From: Curtobacterium sp. Leaf183
GTDB lineage: Bacteria; Actinomycetota; Actinomycetes; Actinomycetales; Microbacteriaceae
Length of the DNA stretch: 64,000 bases
Assembly: GCF_001424385.1 (NCBI RefSeq)
Contig: NZ_LMPO01000008.1
Location: forward strand, 248,563 to 312,562
Direction of reading: 5' to 3'
Shown here: piece by piece, positions 49,635-58,518 of the stretch
Position numbering within the stretch: position 1 is the stretch's first letter
Layout of the letters: each line of letters begins with the position of its first letter
Notes under the pieces: generated by a model
Told to the model about the DNA's origin: nothing
Database searches by the model: none
What the model saw: only the letters and a program-made list of their open reading frames with translations
Position numbers and translations under genes: made by a program

Positions 49635-51209
49635 TCAGTTCCGCTGTGCCGCTGCCAGCAGGTCGGGGCCGTACCGGTCGAACAGCTTGCCACCGACGAG
49701 CACGCCCAGCCCGAGCACCACGACACCCACGCCCGCTCCGACCACGAGCGTCAGCAGCGCCCACGACGCCGTGTCGTCGGTGAACGCGAGCACCGCGAGC
49801 CACACCGCCGGCACGGAGAACAGCAGGATCCCGATGATCGTCGTCGACTGGGCGACCGTCGAGACGACACCGGCGGCCTGCGGCTGCTGGAACGCCCGGT
49901 CGCCGGGCCGGACGGTCGGGTACGGCAGCGCCACGGAGACGACGCTCGAGATCCCCAGCCCGGCGAACAGGGCGCCGACGCACACGCCGACCACGACCGG
50001 GAACACCGTCAGGTCGCCGAACAGCCAGGCGGAGAGCCACCCGCCGGCGACGATCGCGGGGACGCCCACGACGATCAACGGCGTGAGACGACCGAGACGG
50101 TCGCTCCAGCCGGGCGCTCCGGACGCCACGTGCAGCCACACCGCGGTGTTGTCGTAGGCGACGTCGTTGTGCGGCAGGAACCCCGCGATGACCGCCATCA
50201 GCGGCAGCGGGATCAGGGCCGTCCAGTGCCACGGCATGCCCGCGACACCGAGCGGCACCACGACGATCGGCACGAGCAGCAGGATCAGGTAGGACGTCCG
50301 GTAGCGCGGGTCACGGCCCCAGTAGGTCAGCGCGCGAGCAGCAACGGCGCCCGCCGGGTTGGCCCCCAGCCGGTCGAACCAGCCGAGGGTGCGGTAGCTC
50401 CGGGTCCTCGTGCGGTCGTCCACCGTGACGAGCAGGTGCCCGACGAGCGCCCACCACGCCCACCCGAGCAGCCCGACGACGGCCAGGGCGATCAGGAGCT
50501 TGACGGTCGCCTCCCCGGCGTGGCCGGCAGCGGCCTCGGCGGGCACGGCCCAGGCGGCACCCCACGGGGTCCACCCGGCGACGTCGGCGATGCGGTCGAG
50601 TTCGGTGCTGCGCGGATCGATCCAGTCGACGCGGAGCAGGAGCGAGACGGTCGGGATCGCCAGGACCACCACGACGAGCGCCACGAGCCAGCCGGCGTCG
50701 CGGGTCTGTCGCTGGCCGCCGAACACCCACGCGCCGACCGCGCACCCGACGCGCACCAGCAGCGCCGCGGTCACGACGACCAGCACCGCGGCGACCACCC
50801 CGAGCACACCCGTCCCGCCGTCGCGCATCCACGCCGCGGACTGGGCGACCGCGACGACGGCGAGCGCCACCAGCGGGACACCGACGAGCCCCGCGACACC
50901 GAGACCGACGGCCAGGTCGCGGCGGCTCACGCCGAACACCGCGAACCGGCGCGGGTCGAACTGGTCGGCTCCCCCGACGGCGAGCGGGATGATCGAGAAG
51001 GCGACCGTGACGAGCGTGCCGACGGGCACGATGACGCTCCGTGCGACCTCGGGGTCCGCGGTGCGGAGCGCGGCGACGGCCATCGCGACGAACACGGCGG
51101 CGGCGAGCCCGGCGAGGCTCGCGACGACGACCAGGACCGAGCGCCGGGCGCTCCCGCGGACCTCGCCCGCGAGCAGGTCGACCCTCAGCCGGAGAAGCTG
51201 TGCAACCAT
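49635..51209 (-). CDS. ABC-2 type exporter permease, large
   Basis: The 524-residue protein has ten or more hydrophobic segments and no soluble domain. The layout (two groups of segments joined by DDRTRTRSYRTLGWFDRLGANPAGAVAARALTYWGRD) is typical of actinobacterial ABC-2 permeases working with a separate ATPase. It overlaps the ATPase gene by 25 bp, so translation is coupled. Substrate unknown. Confidence 0.85.
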   Translation of the reverse strand: MVAQLLRLRVDLLAGEVRGSARRSVLVVVASLAGLAAAVFVAMAVAALRTADPEVARSVIVPVGTLVTVAFSIIPLAVGGADQFDPRRFAVFGVSRRDLAVGLGVAGLVGVPLVALAVVAVAQSAAWMRDGGTGVLGVVAAVLVVVTAALLVRVGCAVGAWVFGGQRQTRDAGWLVALVVVVLAIPTVSLLLRVDWIDPRSTELDRIADVAGWTPWGAAWAVPAEAAAGHAGEATVKLLIALAVVGLLGWAWWALVGHLLVTVDDRTRTRSYRTLGWFDRLGANPAGAVAARALTYWGRDPRYRTSYLILLLVPIVVVPLGVAGMPWHWTALIPLPLMAVIAGFLPHNDVAYDNTAVWLHVASGAPGWSDRLGRLTPLIVVGVPAIVAGGWLSAWLFGDLTVFPVVVGVCVGALFAGLGISSVVSVALPYPTVRPGDRAFQQPQAAGVVSTVAQSTTIIGILLFSVPAVWLAVLAFTDDTASWALLTLVVGAGVGVVVLGLGVLVGGKLFDRYGPDLLAAAQRN

Positions 51210-52438
51210 TCCATGCTCTCTGCGACGACGCGGCCACCCGCGAGTTCGACGAACTTGTCCTCGAGGCTCCTGCGGCCGCGGACCTGCGCCATGGTGCCGG
51301 ACGCGAGCACCTTCCCGCCGACGATGATGGCGACCGAGTCGCAGGTACGCTGCACGAGCTCCATCGAGTGGCTCGACAGGACCACCGTCCCGCCGCCCTG
51401 CGTGTAGCGGCGGAGGATCTCGACGATCGTCGCGGAGCTGACCGGGTCGACCGACTCGAACGGTTCGTCGAGGACGAGCACGCGGGGCGAGTGGATCAGG
51501 GTGGCCGCGAGCGCGATCTTCTTCGCCATGCCGACCGAGTAGTCGGCGACCTGGCGTCCGAGTGCGTCACCGAGACCGAACGCCTCGGCGAGGTCGGCAC
51601 TGCGGGAGCGCGCGGTCTTGCCGTCCAGGCCGCGCAGGGTGGCCGAGTAGAAGAGCAGCTGCGCGCCGGTCAGTCGGTCGAACAGGCGGAGGCGGTCGGG
51701 CAGCACGCCCATGCTCCGCTTCGCGGCGGCCGGATCGGCCCACACGTCGTGGTCGAGCACGGTCGCGGTGCCGGCGTCGGGGCGGAGCAGGCCCGTGAGC
51801 ATGGAGAGCGTCGTGGTCTTGCCGGCGCCGTTCGGTCCGACCACGCCGAAGATCGAGCCCTGGCGGATCTCGAGGTCGACCTCGTCCGCGGCGACCGTCT
51901 GCCCGTACCGCTTGACCAGTCCCGCGGCGCGGAGCACGACGGGCTGCTGCGGGGCGGGAGCGGCGGACGCGCGCTTGGTCGCGGTCTGCCGCGGCGCGCG
52001 CTTCGCTGCCGGTGCGGGGCGGTCACGGACGGGAGGTTCGGTGCCGGTCGCGTCGTCGGCCGTCTGCCGGTCGTCGGCCGTCTTCCCGTTGCCGGAGGGC
52101 CGCCGGTCGCCGGTCCGCTCGGTGGGCTCCGGCCGCACCGACTTCGTCGCTGCGGCGCCCTGCGGGCGTGTCGCCCGGACCTTCTTGCTCGTGCGCGGCT
52201 TCGTCGTCGTGACCGCGGCGCTGCTCGGAGCGCTGGTCGCCGGCGCCGTGCCGTCCGTCGTGTCGTCGGTCATGCCGTCCTGAGCAGGCCGGTCGTCCGC
52301 ATCCCTGTCCCCCGTGTCTGCGCGCTCGTGCGTGTCGTCGGCCGCCGTGTCGTCACCCTCGGCCTCGTCGGTCTCGGTGAGCCAGGCCGCGTCCGACGTC
52401 GCGTACACGTCGTCCTGATCCCCTGCTGCAGCCGCCAC
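51185..52438 (-). CDS. ABC-2 transporter ATPase with long disordered N-terminus
   Basis: The 417-residue protein has about 165 N-terminal residues of acidic (TDEAEGDDTAADDTHE) and then basic/Ala-Pro-rich low complexity, followed by a full ABC domain: Walker A GPNGAGKTT, signature YSVGMAKKIALAA (degenerate LSGGQ, as in many ABC-2 ATPases), Walker B VLVLDEPFESVDP and His-loop SSHSMELVQR. GTG 52438 is supported by TACGGT six bases upstream. The tail may contact another factor or reflect low constraint. Confidence 0.85.
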   Translation of the reverse strand: MAAAAGDQDDVYATSDAAWLTETDEAEGDDTAADDTHERADTGDRDADDRPAQDGMTDDTTDGTAPATSAPSSAAVTTTKPRTSKKVRATRPQGAAATKSVRPEPTERTGDRRPSGNGKTADDRQTADDATGTEPPVRDRPAPAAKRAPRQTATKRASAAPAPQQPVVLRAAGLVKRYGQTVAADEVDLEIRQGSIFGVVGPNGAGKTTTLSMLTGLLRPDAGTATVLDHDVWADPAAAKRSMGVLPDRLRLFDRLTGAQLLFYSATLRGLDGKTARSRSADLAEAFGLGDALGRQVADYSVGMAKKIALAATLIHSPRVLVLDEPFESVDPVSSATIVEILRRYTQGGGTVVLSSHSMELVQRTCDSVAIIVGGKVLASGTMAQVRGRRSLEDKFVELAGGRVVAESMEWLHSFSG

Positions 52439-52735
52439 GCGCCCACCGTACCAATGCCCTGCGCGCGTCGGGGCGGGCGGACACCCAGTGTCACGAATTG
52501 ACTACGAAGCCGTTCAGGACGTACCCCGACGAGGGGACGTTCCGTATCATTCACCGGGACACGACGGAGTGTTCACCACTTGGAAACCTGCCCCGGATGC
52601 CCGCGGGGCCGCTGATCGCTCCGCGTCGACGACGCGCAGGACGCGGTTCACGGCTCGTTCGCACCAACCGGGCGCAGACTCGACACGGCCTGCCTGCGCC
52701 CACCGGCGCGCGGGCAGACACCGGAAGGGACCAGC
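52439..52735. other. 297-bp gap with the promoter and long leader of the surface-polymer locus
   Basis: The first part holds the TACGGT -10 of the minus-strand ATPase gene (52445-52450). The plus-strand promoter at 52498-52527 would leave a leader of about 200 nt before the nucleotidyltransferase ATG. I see no riboswitch or clear structure in the leader. Confidence 0.5.
52498..52527 (+). promoter_or_regulatory. Possible promoter of the nucleotidyltransferase/exporter genes
   Basis: TTGACT (52498-52503) and TACCCC (52522-52527) are separated by 18 bp. The -10 is imperfect at its last base. No other candidate in the gap is better. Confidence 0.4.
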
Positions 52736-53431
52736 ATGACCACGCAGATCGTCATCCTCGCAGCGGGGATGGGCAGCCGCCTCGGGCGCAGCCTGCCGAA
52801 GCCGCTCACCGAACTCAGCGACGGCCGCAGCATCATGCAGCAGCAGTTCGACAACATCCGTGCCGCGTTCGGTTCGAGCGCCAAGGTCACAGTCGTCGTC
52901 GGCTACAAGTCGGAGTACATCGTCGAGGCCTTCCCGGAAGCCGCGTTCGTCTACAACGAGTCCTACGACTCCACCAACACCTCCAAGAGCCTGCTCCGCG
53001 CTCTCAAGGCGACGGGCAAGGGCGGGGTCCTCTGGATGAACGGCGACGTCGTCTTCGACCCGCGGGCGCTCGTCCGGGCCGCCGACATGATGGACCAGGA
53101 CCGCTCCTTCGTCAGCGTCAACACCGAGAAGGTGTCCGACGAAGAAGTCAAGTACACCGTCGACGCCGAGGGCTTCATCCACAAGCTGTCGAAGCAGGTC
53201 GTCGGGGGTCTCGGCGAAGCCGTCGGCATCAACTACGTCTCGGCCGCCGACAAGCAGGCACTCATCCGTCAACTCGGTCGTGTCGACGACCAGGAGTACT
53301 TCGAGGGCGGCATCGAAGCGGCCATCGGTGAAGACGGTCTACGCTGGACGCCGATCGACATCTCCGACCTGTACGCGGTCGAGATCGACTTCGCCGAGGA
53401 CCTCGAGCGCGCGAACAACCTGTTCGCCTGA
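52736..53431 (+). CDS. NTP transferase (sugar-phosphate / LicC-like nucleotidyltransferase)
   Basis: The 231-residue protein has the nucleotidyltransferase start IVILAAGMGSRLG with PKPL, then VVGYKSEYIVEAFPEAAFVYNESYDSTNTSKSLLRAL and LWMNGDVVFDP, which carries the metal-binding aspartate. NTSKSL then GDVVFD is the spacing seen in LicC-like phosphocholine cytidylyltransferases. It could supply a CDP-activated precursor to the CDP-alcohol phosphotransferase 5 kb downstream; this link is inferred. GGAAGG precedes ATG 52736. Confidence 0.82.
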   Translation: MTTQIVILAAGMGSRLGRSLPKPLTELSDGRSIMQQQFDNIRAAFGSSAKVTVVVGYKSEYIVEAFPEAAFVYNESYDSTNTSKSLLRALKATGKGGVLWMNGDVVFDPRALVRAADMMDQDRSFVSVNTEKVSDEEVKYTVDAEGFIHKLSKQVVGGLGEAVGINYVSAADKQALIRQLGRVDDQEYFEGGIEAAIGEDGLRWTPIDISDLYAVEIDFAEDLERANNLFA

Positions 53432-53472
53432 GCAACTGGCATCCTCTCGGTGATCCCAGCCGGAAGGACCCC

Positions 53473-54297
53473 ATGACGACATCGAGTGCGCCGACCGCGC
53501 TTGCGACCGTTGCCCCGGCAGCCGTCCGCAGCGCGAGTCGGCGCTATCGTCATGCGCTCTGGCTGCTGACGAAGCGCGACCTGCGCGTCCGGTACTCCAC
53601 CTCGGCGCTCGGCTACGTGTGGTCGATCCTCGACCCACTCGTCATGTCGGCGATCTACTGGTTCGTCTTCACCCAGGTGTTCCACCGCGGGTCCGTCGGC
53701 GAAGAGCCCTACATCGTGTTCCTGCTGTCGGCGCTGCTGCCGTGGATGTGGTTCACGGGGGCCGTGTCCGACTCGACGAGGGCGTTCATCTCCGAGTCGA
53801 AGCTGATCCGCTCCACGACCATCCCCCGCAGCATCTGGGTGCTCCGGATCGACGCGTCGAAGGGCATCGAGTTCCTGCTGAGCATCCCGGTGCTCGCGGT
53901 GTTCGTCATCGCGACCGGGGCGCACGTGCACTGGCAGGTCGTGCTCTGGCCGCTCGCGATCCTGCTGCAGGCCGCCCTGGTCTACGGCATCGGCCTGATC
54001 GTCGCGCCGCTGGTGGTCTTCTTCCGCGACCTCGAACGTGCCGTCAAGCTCGTGCTGCGGTTCGCCTTCTACGCTTCCCCGATCATCTACGGCACCCACG
54101 CGCTGCCGGCGGTCCTGCACGACCTGGCGGCGATCAACCCGCTCACGGGCATCTTCGGCATCTACCGCGCCGCGTTCTTCCCGAGCCAGCTCGACTGGTT
54201 CGAGGTCCTCGCCTCGACGGTGACCACGGCGGTGGTCGTGGTCGTCGGGCTGGCCGTCTTCCGGCGCAGCGAGCACCGCGTCCTCAAGGAACTGTGA
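53473..54297 (+). CDS. ABC-2 type polysaccharide/teichoic-acid export permease (TagG/Wzm-like)
   Basis: The 274-residue protein has six hydrophobic segments and the TagG/Wzm layout: WLLTKRDLRVRYSTSALGYVWSILDPL at the start, a central FRDLERAVKLVLRFAFYASPIIY and LTGIFGIYRAAFF near the end. GGAAGGACCCC precedes ATG 53473. It exports a finished or lipid-linked glycopolymer with the ATPase that overlaps it by 1 bp. Confidence 0.9.
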   Translation: MTTSSAPTALATVAPAAVRSASRRYRHALWLLTKRDLRVRYSTSALGYVWSILDPLVMSAIYWFVFTQVFHRGSVGEEPYIVFLLSALLPWMWFTGAVSDSTRAFISESKLIRSTTIPRSIWVLRIDASKGIEFLLSIPVLAVFVIATGAHVHWQVVLWPLAILLQAALVYGIGLIVAPLVVFFRDLERAVKLVLRFAFYASPIIYGTHALPAVLHDLAAINPLTGIFGIYRAAFFPSQLDWFEVLASTVTTAVVVVVGLAVFRRSEHRVLKEL

Positions 54298-55067
54298 TGA
54301 CGACGACCCAGACGCCAGACCAGACGACGACGGCCGCGCCCGTCATCTCCGTGACCGACGCCGGCATCAGGTTCAAGCGGAACCGGAAGGCCGGTCGCAG
54401 CTTCAAGGACCTGTTCGCGGGCAGCAACCGCCGCAAGCGCGCGGACGAGTTCTGGGCGCTGCGCCACGTCTCGTTCGACGTGCGCCCGGGCGAGGCGATC
54501 GGCGTCGTCGGTCGCAACGGCCAGGGCAAGTCGACACTGCTGAAGCTCGTGGCGCAGGTGATGCTCCCGGACGAGGGACGGGTCAGGGTCGGCGCGGGCG
54601 TCGCGCCGCTGATCGAGATCACCGGCGGGTTCGTCGGCGACCTCACGGTGCGCGACAACGTGTACCTGACGGCCGGGCTCCACGGGATGTCGCGCGCGGA
54701 GATCCGGGACAGCTTCGACGAGATCATCGACTTCGCCGAGATCGGCGACTTCGTCGACACCCCGTACAAGCACCTCTCGAGCGGCATGAAGGTCCGGATC
54801 GCCTTCTCGGTCATCTCGCGCCTCGACGAGCCGGTGATCCTCGTCGACGAGGTCCTGGCTGTCGGCGACAAGGGCTTCCGCGAGAAGTGCTACAAGCGCA
54901 TCGAGGACCTCCTCGCCGGGGGGCGCACGCTCTTCTTCGTGTCCCACAGCGACAAGGACGTCCGCCGGTTCTGCGACCGCGGACTGTACCTCGACAAGGG
55001 GCGGCTCCAGCTCGACGGCACGGTCGACGAAGCCCTCGCGCAGTACGCGGCCGACTACCGGGTCTGA
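54297..55067 (+). CDS. Polysaccharide/teichoic-acid export ATPase (TagH/Wzt-like)
   Basis: The 256-residue ATPase has the N-terminal disordered/basic linker of TagH-type proteins (RFKRNRKAGRSFKDLFAG), Walker A GRNGQGKSTLL, ITGGFVGDLTVRDNVYLTAGLHG, signature LSSGMKVRIAFS, Walker B VILVDEVLAVGD and SHSDKDV. It lacks a C-terminal carbohydrate-binding module. Its ATG overlaps the permease stop by 1 bp. Confidence 0.92.
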   Translation: MTTTQTPDQTTTAAPVISVTDAGIRFKRNRKAGRSFKDLFAGSNRRKRADEFWALRHVSFDVRPGEAIGVVGRNGQGKSTLLKLVAQVMLPDEGRVRVGAGVAPLIEITGGFVGDLTVRDNVYLTAGLHGMSRAEIRDSFDEIIDFAEIGDFVDTPYKHLSSGMKVRIAFSVISRLDEPVILVDEVLAVGDKGFREKCYKRIEDLLAGGRTLFFVSHSDKDVRRFCDRGLYLDKGRLQLDGTVDEALAQYAADYRV

Positions 55068-55187
55068 GGCCTCGGCGGGGGCCCTCGTCCCTCCACAACC
55101 CGCCCCACCACGCCCCGCTCCACAGGCCACGTCGCCGCAGCGGATCCACCGCCCCCGGCGTCGGACCCTCCCCCTACCGTGTCCCCC

Positions 55188-55490
55188 ATGCACCCCGCAC
55201 CAACCGCGTACCCGGTCCCGTTCGCAGTCGACCGCAGCCAGGCCCCGCGCCGGTACGACCTCGTCAACATCGGTGACGAGCCCGTCGACGGCCTCAGCCT
55301 GACCCACCTCGGCTCGGGTTACTGCCCGCCCCTCGTCGTCCGTCGCCTCGACCCCGGCCGCAGCCTGGGCATCGCGGTGTTCGGGGCAGCGCCCGACGAC
55401 ACCGGCGTGGTCATCGTGCGGTGGCGCCGTCCGGACCGCTCGGAGTACCTCTGGCGGATGTCCCTGGTCGGCCCCGGGCTCGCGCCGTGA
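55188..55490 (+). CDS. Small hypothetical protein
   Basis: The 100-residue protein has no motif I recognise. It reads as a compact beta-rich domain (YDLVNIGDEPVDGLSLTHLGSG, GVVIVRWRRPDRSEYLWRM). The start at ATG 55188 is set by TACCGT seven bases upstream; an in-frame GTG at 55179 would fall inside that box. It lies in the surface-polymer locus, 11 bp from the stop of the convergent TagF-like gene. Possibly unrelated to polymer synthesis. Confidence 0.6.
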   Translation: MHPAPTAYPVPFAVDRSQAPRRYDLVNIGDEPVDGLSLTHLGSGYCPPLVVRRLDPGRSLGIAVFGAAPDDTGVVIVRWRRPDRSEYLWRMSLVGPGLAP

Positions 55491-55501
55491 CCAGCCGGCC
55501 C

Positions 55502-56734
55502 TCAGCGGCGCCCGTGCTGCCGCGCGACCTCGTGCCACCGTGCGACGAGCCGGTCGACCGCGGCGTGGAAGCGTGCCGTGGCCACACCGGGCGTCGTGTC
55601 CCCGAAGTACCGCGTCACCCACCGTCGCAGCTCCGCGAGCTCGTCCTCGTCGTGCGCGGCGGCGTCGACCCGCGCGACCACGTCGTCGGCGTCCTCCGCG
55701 CGCAACCAGTTGGCCGCGACCAGGTACCCGCGCTCGTCCACCTCGGCTTCAGTCGACACCGGGCGGGTGACGATCAGCGGCTTGCCCACCGCCAGGCGGT
55801 CGTAGATCATCGCGCTGATGTCGGTGATGGCCACGTCGGCGTCCGCCAGCTGCCAGCCCATCCCGGGCCCGTCGTCGTACACGTGGTGGGCACCCGCGTC
55901 GGCGGCGTTGGCGGCGGCGATGGCCGCCACGATCCGCTCGTGCGCGGCACGGTACCCGGGGTCGATGACCCCGCTGCGCGGGTGGGGTCGGTAGACCAGT
56001 CGGTGTCGCGGGGACGCCAGCACGCGCTCCGCGATGGTCGTGCCGTGGCTCGCGATCGAGCCGTACGCGGCGGCGGGCCGGTCCCCCTCCCAGGTCGGGG
56101 CGTACAGCACCACGGTGCGCTCGTCCGCCGGGTACGGGGGCTCGCCCGCGAAGTGGTCGGCCTGGGGTCGTCCGATGGCGATGGCGCGACCGTCCAGGTC
56201 GTAGTCCCACAGCGCCTCGGCCAACCGGTCACGAGCGGCGTCCCCGGCGATCAACGCGTAGTCGTACGCCTTGAACTGGTTCGTCGTCATGTACATCTTG
56301 TCGCTCTCACCGTGGTTGACGAAGACGTGCCACATGCGGCCGTACCGCATCATCTGGAAGTTGCGTGCGTTCTGGTTGACGTACAGCACGAGCTTCGGCG
56401 CCTGCGTGTCGACGAACCGTTCCAGGTCGACCACCTGACGCGCGTACACGGCCGGAACCGGAGCCTCGTCGAGCAAGGTCAGCATGGTGCCCGGGTTGCG
56501 CGAGACGATCGCGACGGGGTGGGTCTTCGCCAGTTCGGCGAGGGGCGCGTACCACTGCCGCACCTGGTACATGTTCACGGGACCGTCGGCGAAGTAGACC
56601 GCGACCTCGATGCGGCCCGGCGCGAGGGGCTGCTCGGTCGTCAGCCGCTTCGCGAGACCGCGTCGGTTGCCCCGGGCGTTCAGCAGTCGGCGGCCCAGGC
56701 GCCAGGCCGTGCGGACGTCGTTCAGGATCGGCAT
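55502..56734 (-). CDS. CDP-glycerol glycerophosphotransferase family (TagF-like) protein
   Basis: The 410-residue protein matches the Glyphos_transf family: VFVNHGESDKMYMTTNQFKAYDYALIAGDAARDRL, GRPQADHF, VVLYAPTWEGDRP, VYRPHPRSG and ADVAITDISAMIYDRLAVGKPLIVT. These enzymes add glycerol-phosphate or ribitol-phosphate from a CDP-linked donor to build teichoic-acid-like chains at the inner membrane face. Last gene of a four-gene minus-strand group. Confidence 0.9.
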   Translation of the reverse strand: MPILNDVRTAWRLGRRLLNARGNRRGLAKRLTTEQPLAPGRIEVAVYFADGPVNMYQVRQWYAPLAELAKTHPVAIVSRNPGTMLTLLDEAPVPAVYARQVVDLERFVDTQAPKLVLYVNQNARNFQMMRYGRMWHVFVNHGESDKMYMTTNQFKAYDYALIAGDAARDRLAEALWDYDLDGRAIAIGRPQADHFAGEPPYPADERTVVLYAPTWEGDRPAAAYGSIASHGTTIAERVLASPRHRLVYRPHPRSGVIDPGYRAAHERIVAAIAAANAADAGAHHVYDDGPGMGWQLADADVAITDISAMIYDRLAVGKPLIVTRPVSTEAEVDERGYLVAANWLRAEDADDVVARVDAAAHDEDELAELRRWVTRYFGDTTPGVATARFHAAVDRLVARWHEVARQHGRR

Positions 56735-56761
56735 GCTCGGGTCTCTCTCGTGGGCTCGGGG

Positions 56762-57670
56762 TCAGACGACGGGCGGGCGTCCGGCCAGGGTCATCCGACC
56801 GATCGTCAGCCACCCCATGGGGCGTGCCGGCCCGCAGTCGGTGGTCCAGCCCTCGCGGATCCCGGCGAACCACACGCGCAGCTGGCGCGGACGATGCCAC
56901 CACCGGGCGGTCTGGATCGCGGCCCAGGACCCGACGTACAGGGGTCGAAGCACCGCGGGCAGGTTCCGGCGGGCGAGCCAGACACGGTTGCGGGCGTTCA
57001 GGCGGACGTACTCGCTGTGCCGGGCCGGGTCTATCGCCGGATGGTGTGCAACCAGTTCACCGGCGTACCAGGCTCGACGCCCGGCGTCCCACACCCGCCA
57101 CGCGAGCTCGATGCCCTCGTGTGCGTAGAAGTACGGCGCTCCCCACCCGCCGACGGCGCGGTACACGTCGGTCGGCACCACGACGGCGCCCTCCCAGACC
57201 GAGAACACCGGAGACGACGCACCCGCGTCGCCCTTCCGGATGCGCGGCACCCAGCGCAGGGGGCTCGCCGCACCGGTTGGGTCGACGACCCGCGGCTGGA
57301 CGAGCCCGAGCGACGGATCGGCACCGAACAGGGCGATCGCGTCCCGAAGGAACGTCTCGGACGGGATCGACGCGTCGTCGTCCAGGAAGAACAGGTAGTC
57401 CCCCTCGACGACCTCGGCACCGGCGTTCCGCCCCGCGGGGATCCCGATGTTCTCCGGCAGCGCCAGCGAACGCACGCCCTCCGGCAGATCGGTCGGGTCC
57501 CACCCGTTGCCGACACAGACCACGTCGAGCTCGACGTCATGCTGCGCCAGCACGCTCTCGAGCCCGCGGCGCAGGTCGTCCGGTCGCGTGCCCTGCGACA
57601 GGCTGACGACGCCGACCCGCGGTCGCTCGCGACCGGGCAGCGCGTGCCGACGCAGTGTGCCCGGAGTCAC
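56762..57670 (-). CDS. Family 2 glycosyltransferase (rhamnosyltransferase-like)
   Basis: The 302-residue protein has a GT-A fold: VGVVSLSQGTRPDDLRRGLESVLAQ, VCVGNGWDP, PENIGIPAGRNAGAEVVEGDYLFFLDDDASIPSE with the DDD metal site, and VYRAVGGWGAPYFYAHEGIELAWR. It likely transfers a sugar onto the growing glycopolymer. The GTG start overlaps the CDP-alcohol phosphotransferase stop by 4 bp. Sugar donor unknown. Confidence 0.92.
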   Translation of the reverse strand: MTPGTLRRHALPGRERPRVGVVSLSQGTRPDDLRRGLESVLAQHDVELDVVCVGNGWDPTDLPEGVRSLALPENIGIPAGRNAGAEVVEGDYLFFLDDDASIPSETFLRDAIALFGADPSLGLVQPRVVDPTGAASPLRWVPRIRKGDAGASSPVFSVWEGAVVVPTDVYRAVGGWGAPYFYAHEGIELAWRVWDAGRRAWYAGELVAHHPAIDPARHSEYVRLNARNRVWLARRNLPAVLRPLYVGSWAAIQTARWWHRPRQLRVWFAGIREGWTTDCGPARPMGWLTIGRMTLAGRPPVV

Positions 57671-58518
57671 GCGCGCACCCGCTTGGACGACATGATCGCC
57701 AGGAAGTGTCCGGCGGTGGCGATGACGGCCAGCGGAAGCAGCGCCCCGACCAGGACCCGGTCGGTCAGCGGATGACCGATCACCAGGCCGATCAGCGCGA
57801 ACACGAACGCCAGGATCGACAGCTCGACGGAGTGGTACAGGCGGTGGAACGGCAGGAAGCGGGCCACCCGGCGGAGCGATGCCAGACGTCGGCCAGACGG
57901 TGCCGTGGTCGCGTCACGGCGGTCGACCAGCTTCTCGAGGCCGGAGTTCGCGCGGGCGACGTGCACCATGTCGTTGAGTGCCTTGTTCAGCACGATCACC
58001 AGCCCGAGCGCGCAGCCGATCGTCGTCCACATCCAGTCGGCACCGTGGACGGGCCAGGTCGCCGCGCGCACGCCGAGTGCGATCGGGATGAGCCCCTCGG
58101 TCGTGTAGTGCCCGACCTTGTCGAGGAACACCCCCGCTGGCGAGCGTGTGCCGCGCCATCGCGCGACCTCGCCGTCAGAGCAGTCGACCAGCATCTGCAG
58201 CTGCCCGAGCACGAGCGCCAGTGCCGCTCCCCAGATCCCCGGGATCAGCAGCGCCGCGGCGACCGACCACCCCACCAGGATCATCAGGCCGGTGACCTGG
58301 TTCGCGCTGACACGGGTCTTCAGCAGCACCCACGTCAGGTACGGCGAGACGTCGCGCAGGTACAGCGCCGCCGTCCAGTGCTCGGCGTTCGCGCGCGACC
58401 GGACCTCGTCCGGCTGGGCGACCGCGCGGAGCTGGGCGATCGAGGACGGGTGCGCGTACCGGTCGCGACCGTGGTCGGGGCGTGCGGCGTCGTGCTGGGG
58501 ATCGGTCAAGTGGGTCAC
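57667..58518 (-). CDS. CDP-alcohol phosphatidyltransferase family protein, variant motif
   Basis: The 283-residue protein has several hydrophobic segments and the CDP-alcohol phosphotransferase motif at residues 112-137: Asp112, Asp115-Gly116, Ala119-Arg120, Gly129 and Asp133 match, but the fourth aspartate, normally the catalytic base, is His137. The GTG start (58518) overlaps the preceding gene by 4 bp, and its own stop overlaps the next start. In this locus it may transfer an alcohol-phosphate onto a lipid or glycan carrier. The variant may alter or abolish the standard chemistry. Confidence 0.85.
   Translation of the reverse strand: MTHLTDPQHDAARPDHGRDRYAHPSSIAQLRAVAQPDEVRSRANAEHWTAALYLRDVSPYLTWVLLKTRVSANQVTGLMILVGWSVAAALLIPGIWGAALALVLGQLQMLVDCSDGEVARWRGTRSPAGVFLDKVGHYTTEGLIPIALGVRAATWPVHGADWMWTTIGCALGLVIVLNKALNDMVHVARANSGLEKLVDRRDATTAPSGRRLASLRRVARFLPFHRLYHSVELSILAFVFALIGLVIGHPLTDRVLVGALLPLAVIATAGHFLAIMSSKRVRA

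Noticed and set aside
52533-52544. Second LacI-type operator GGGGACGTTCCG
   Set aside because: Two of the six symmetric positions fail, and it lies downstream of the candidate promoter of an unrelated locus.
52528-52735. Riboswitch in the leader of the nucleotidyltransferase gene
   Set aside because: No conserved riboswitch core or strong stem arrangement was seen.
57667-58518. Pseudogene because of the missing motif Asp
   Set aside because: The frame is intact, starts and stops are coupled to neighbours, and the rest of the motif is conserved.
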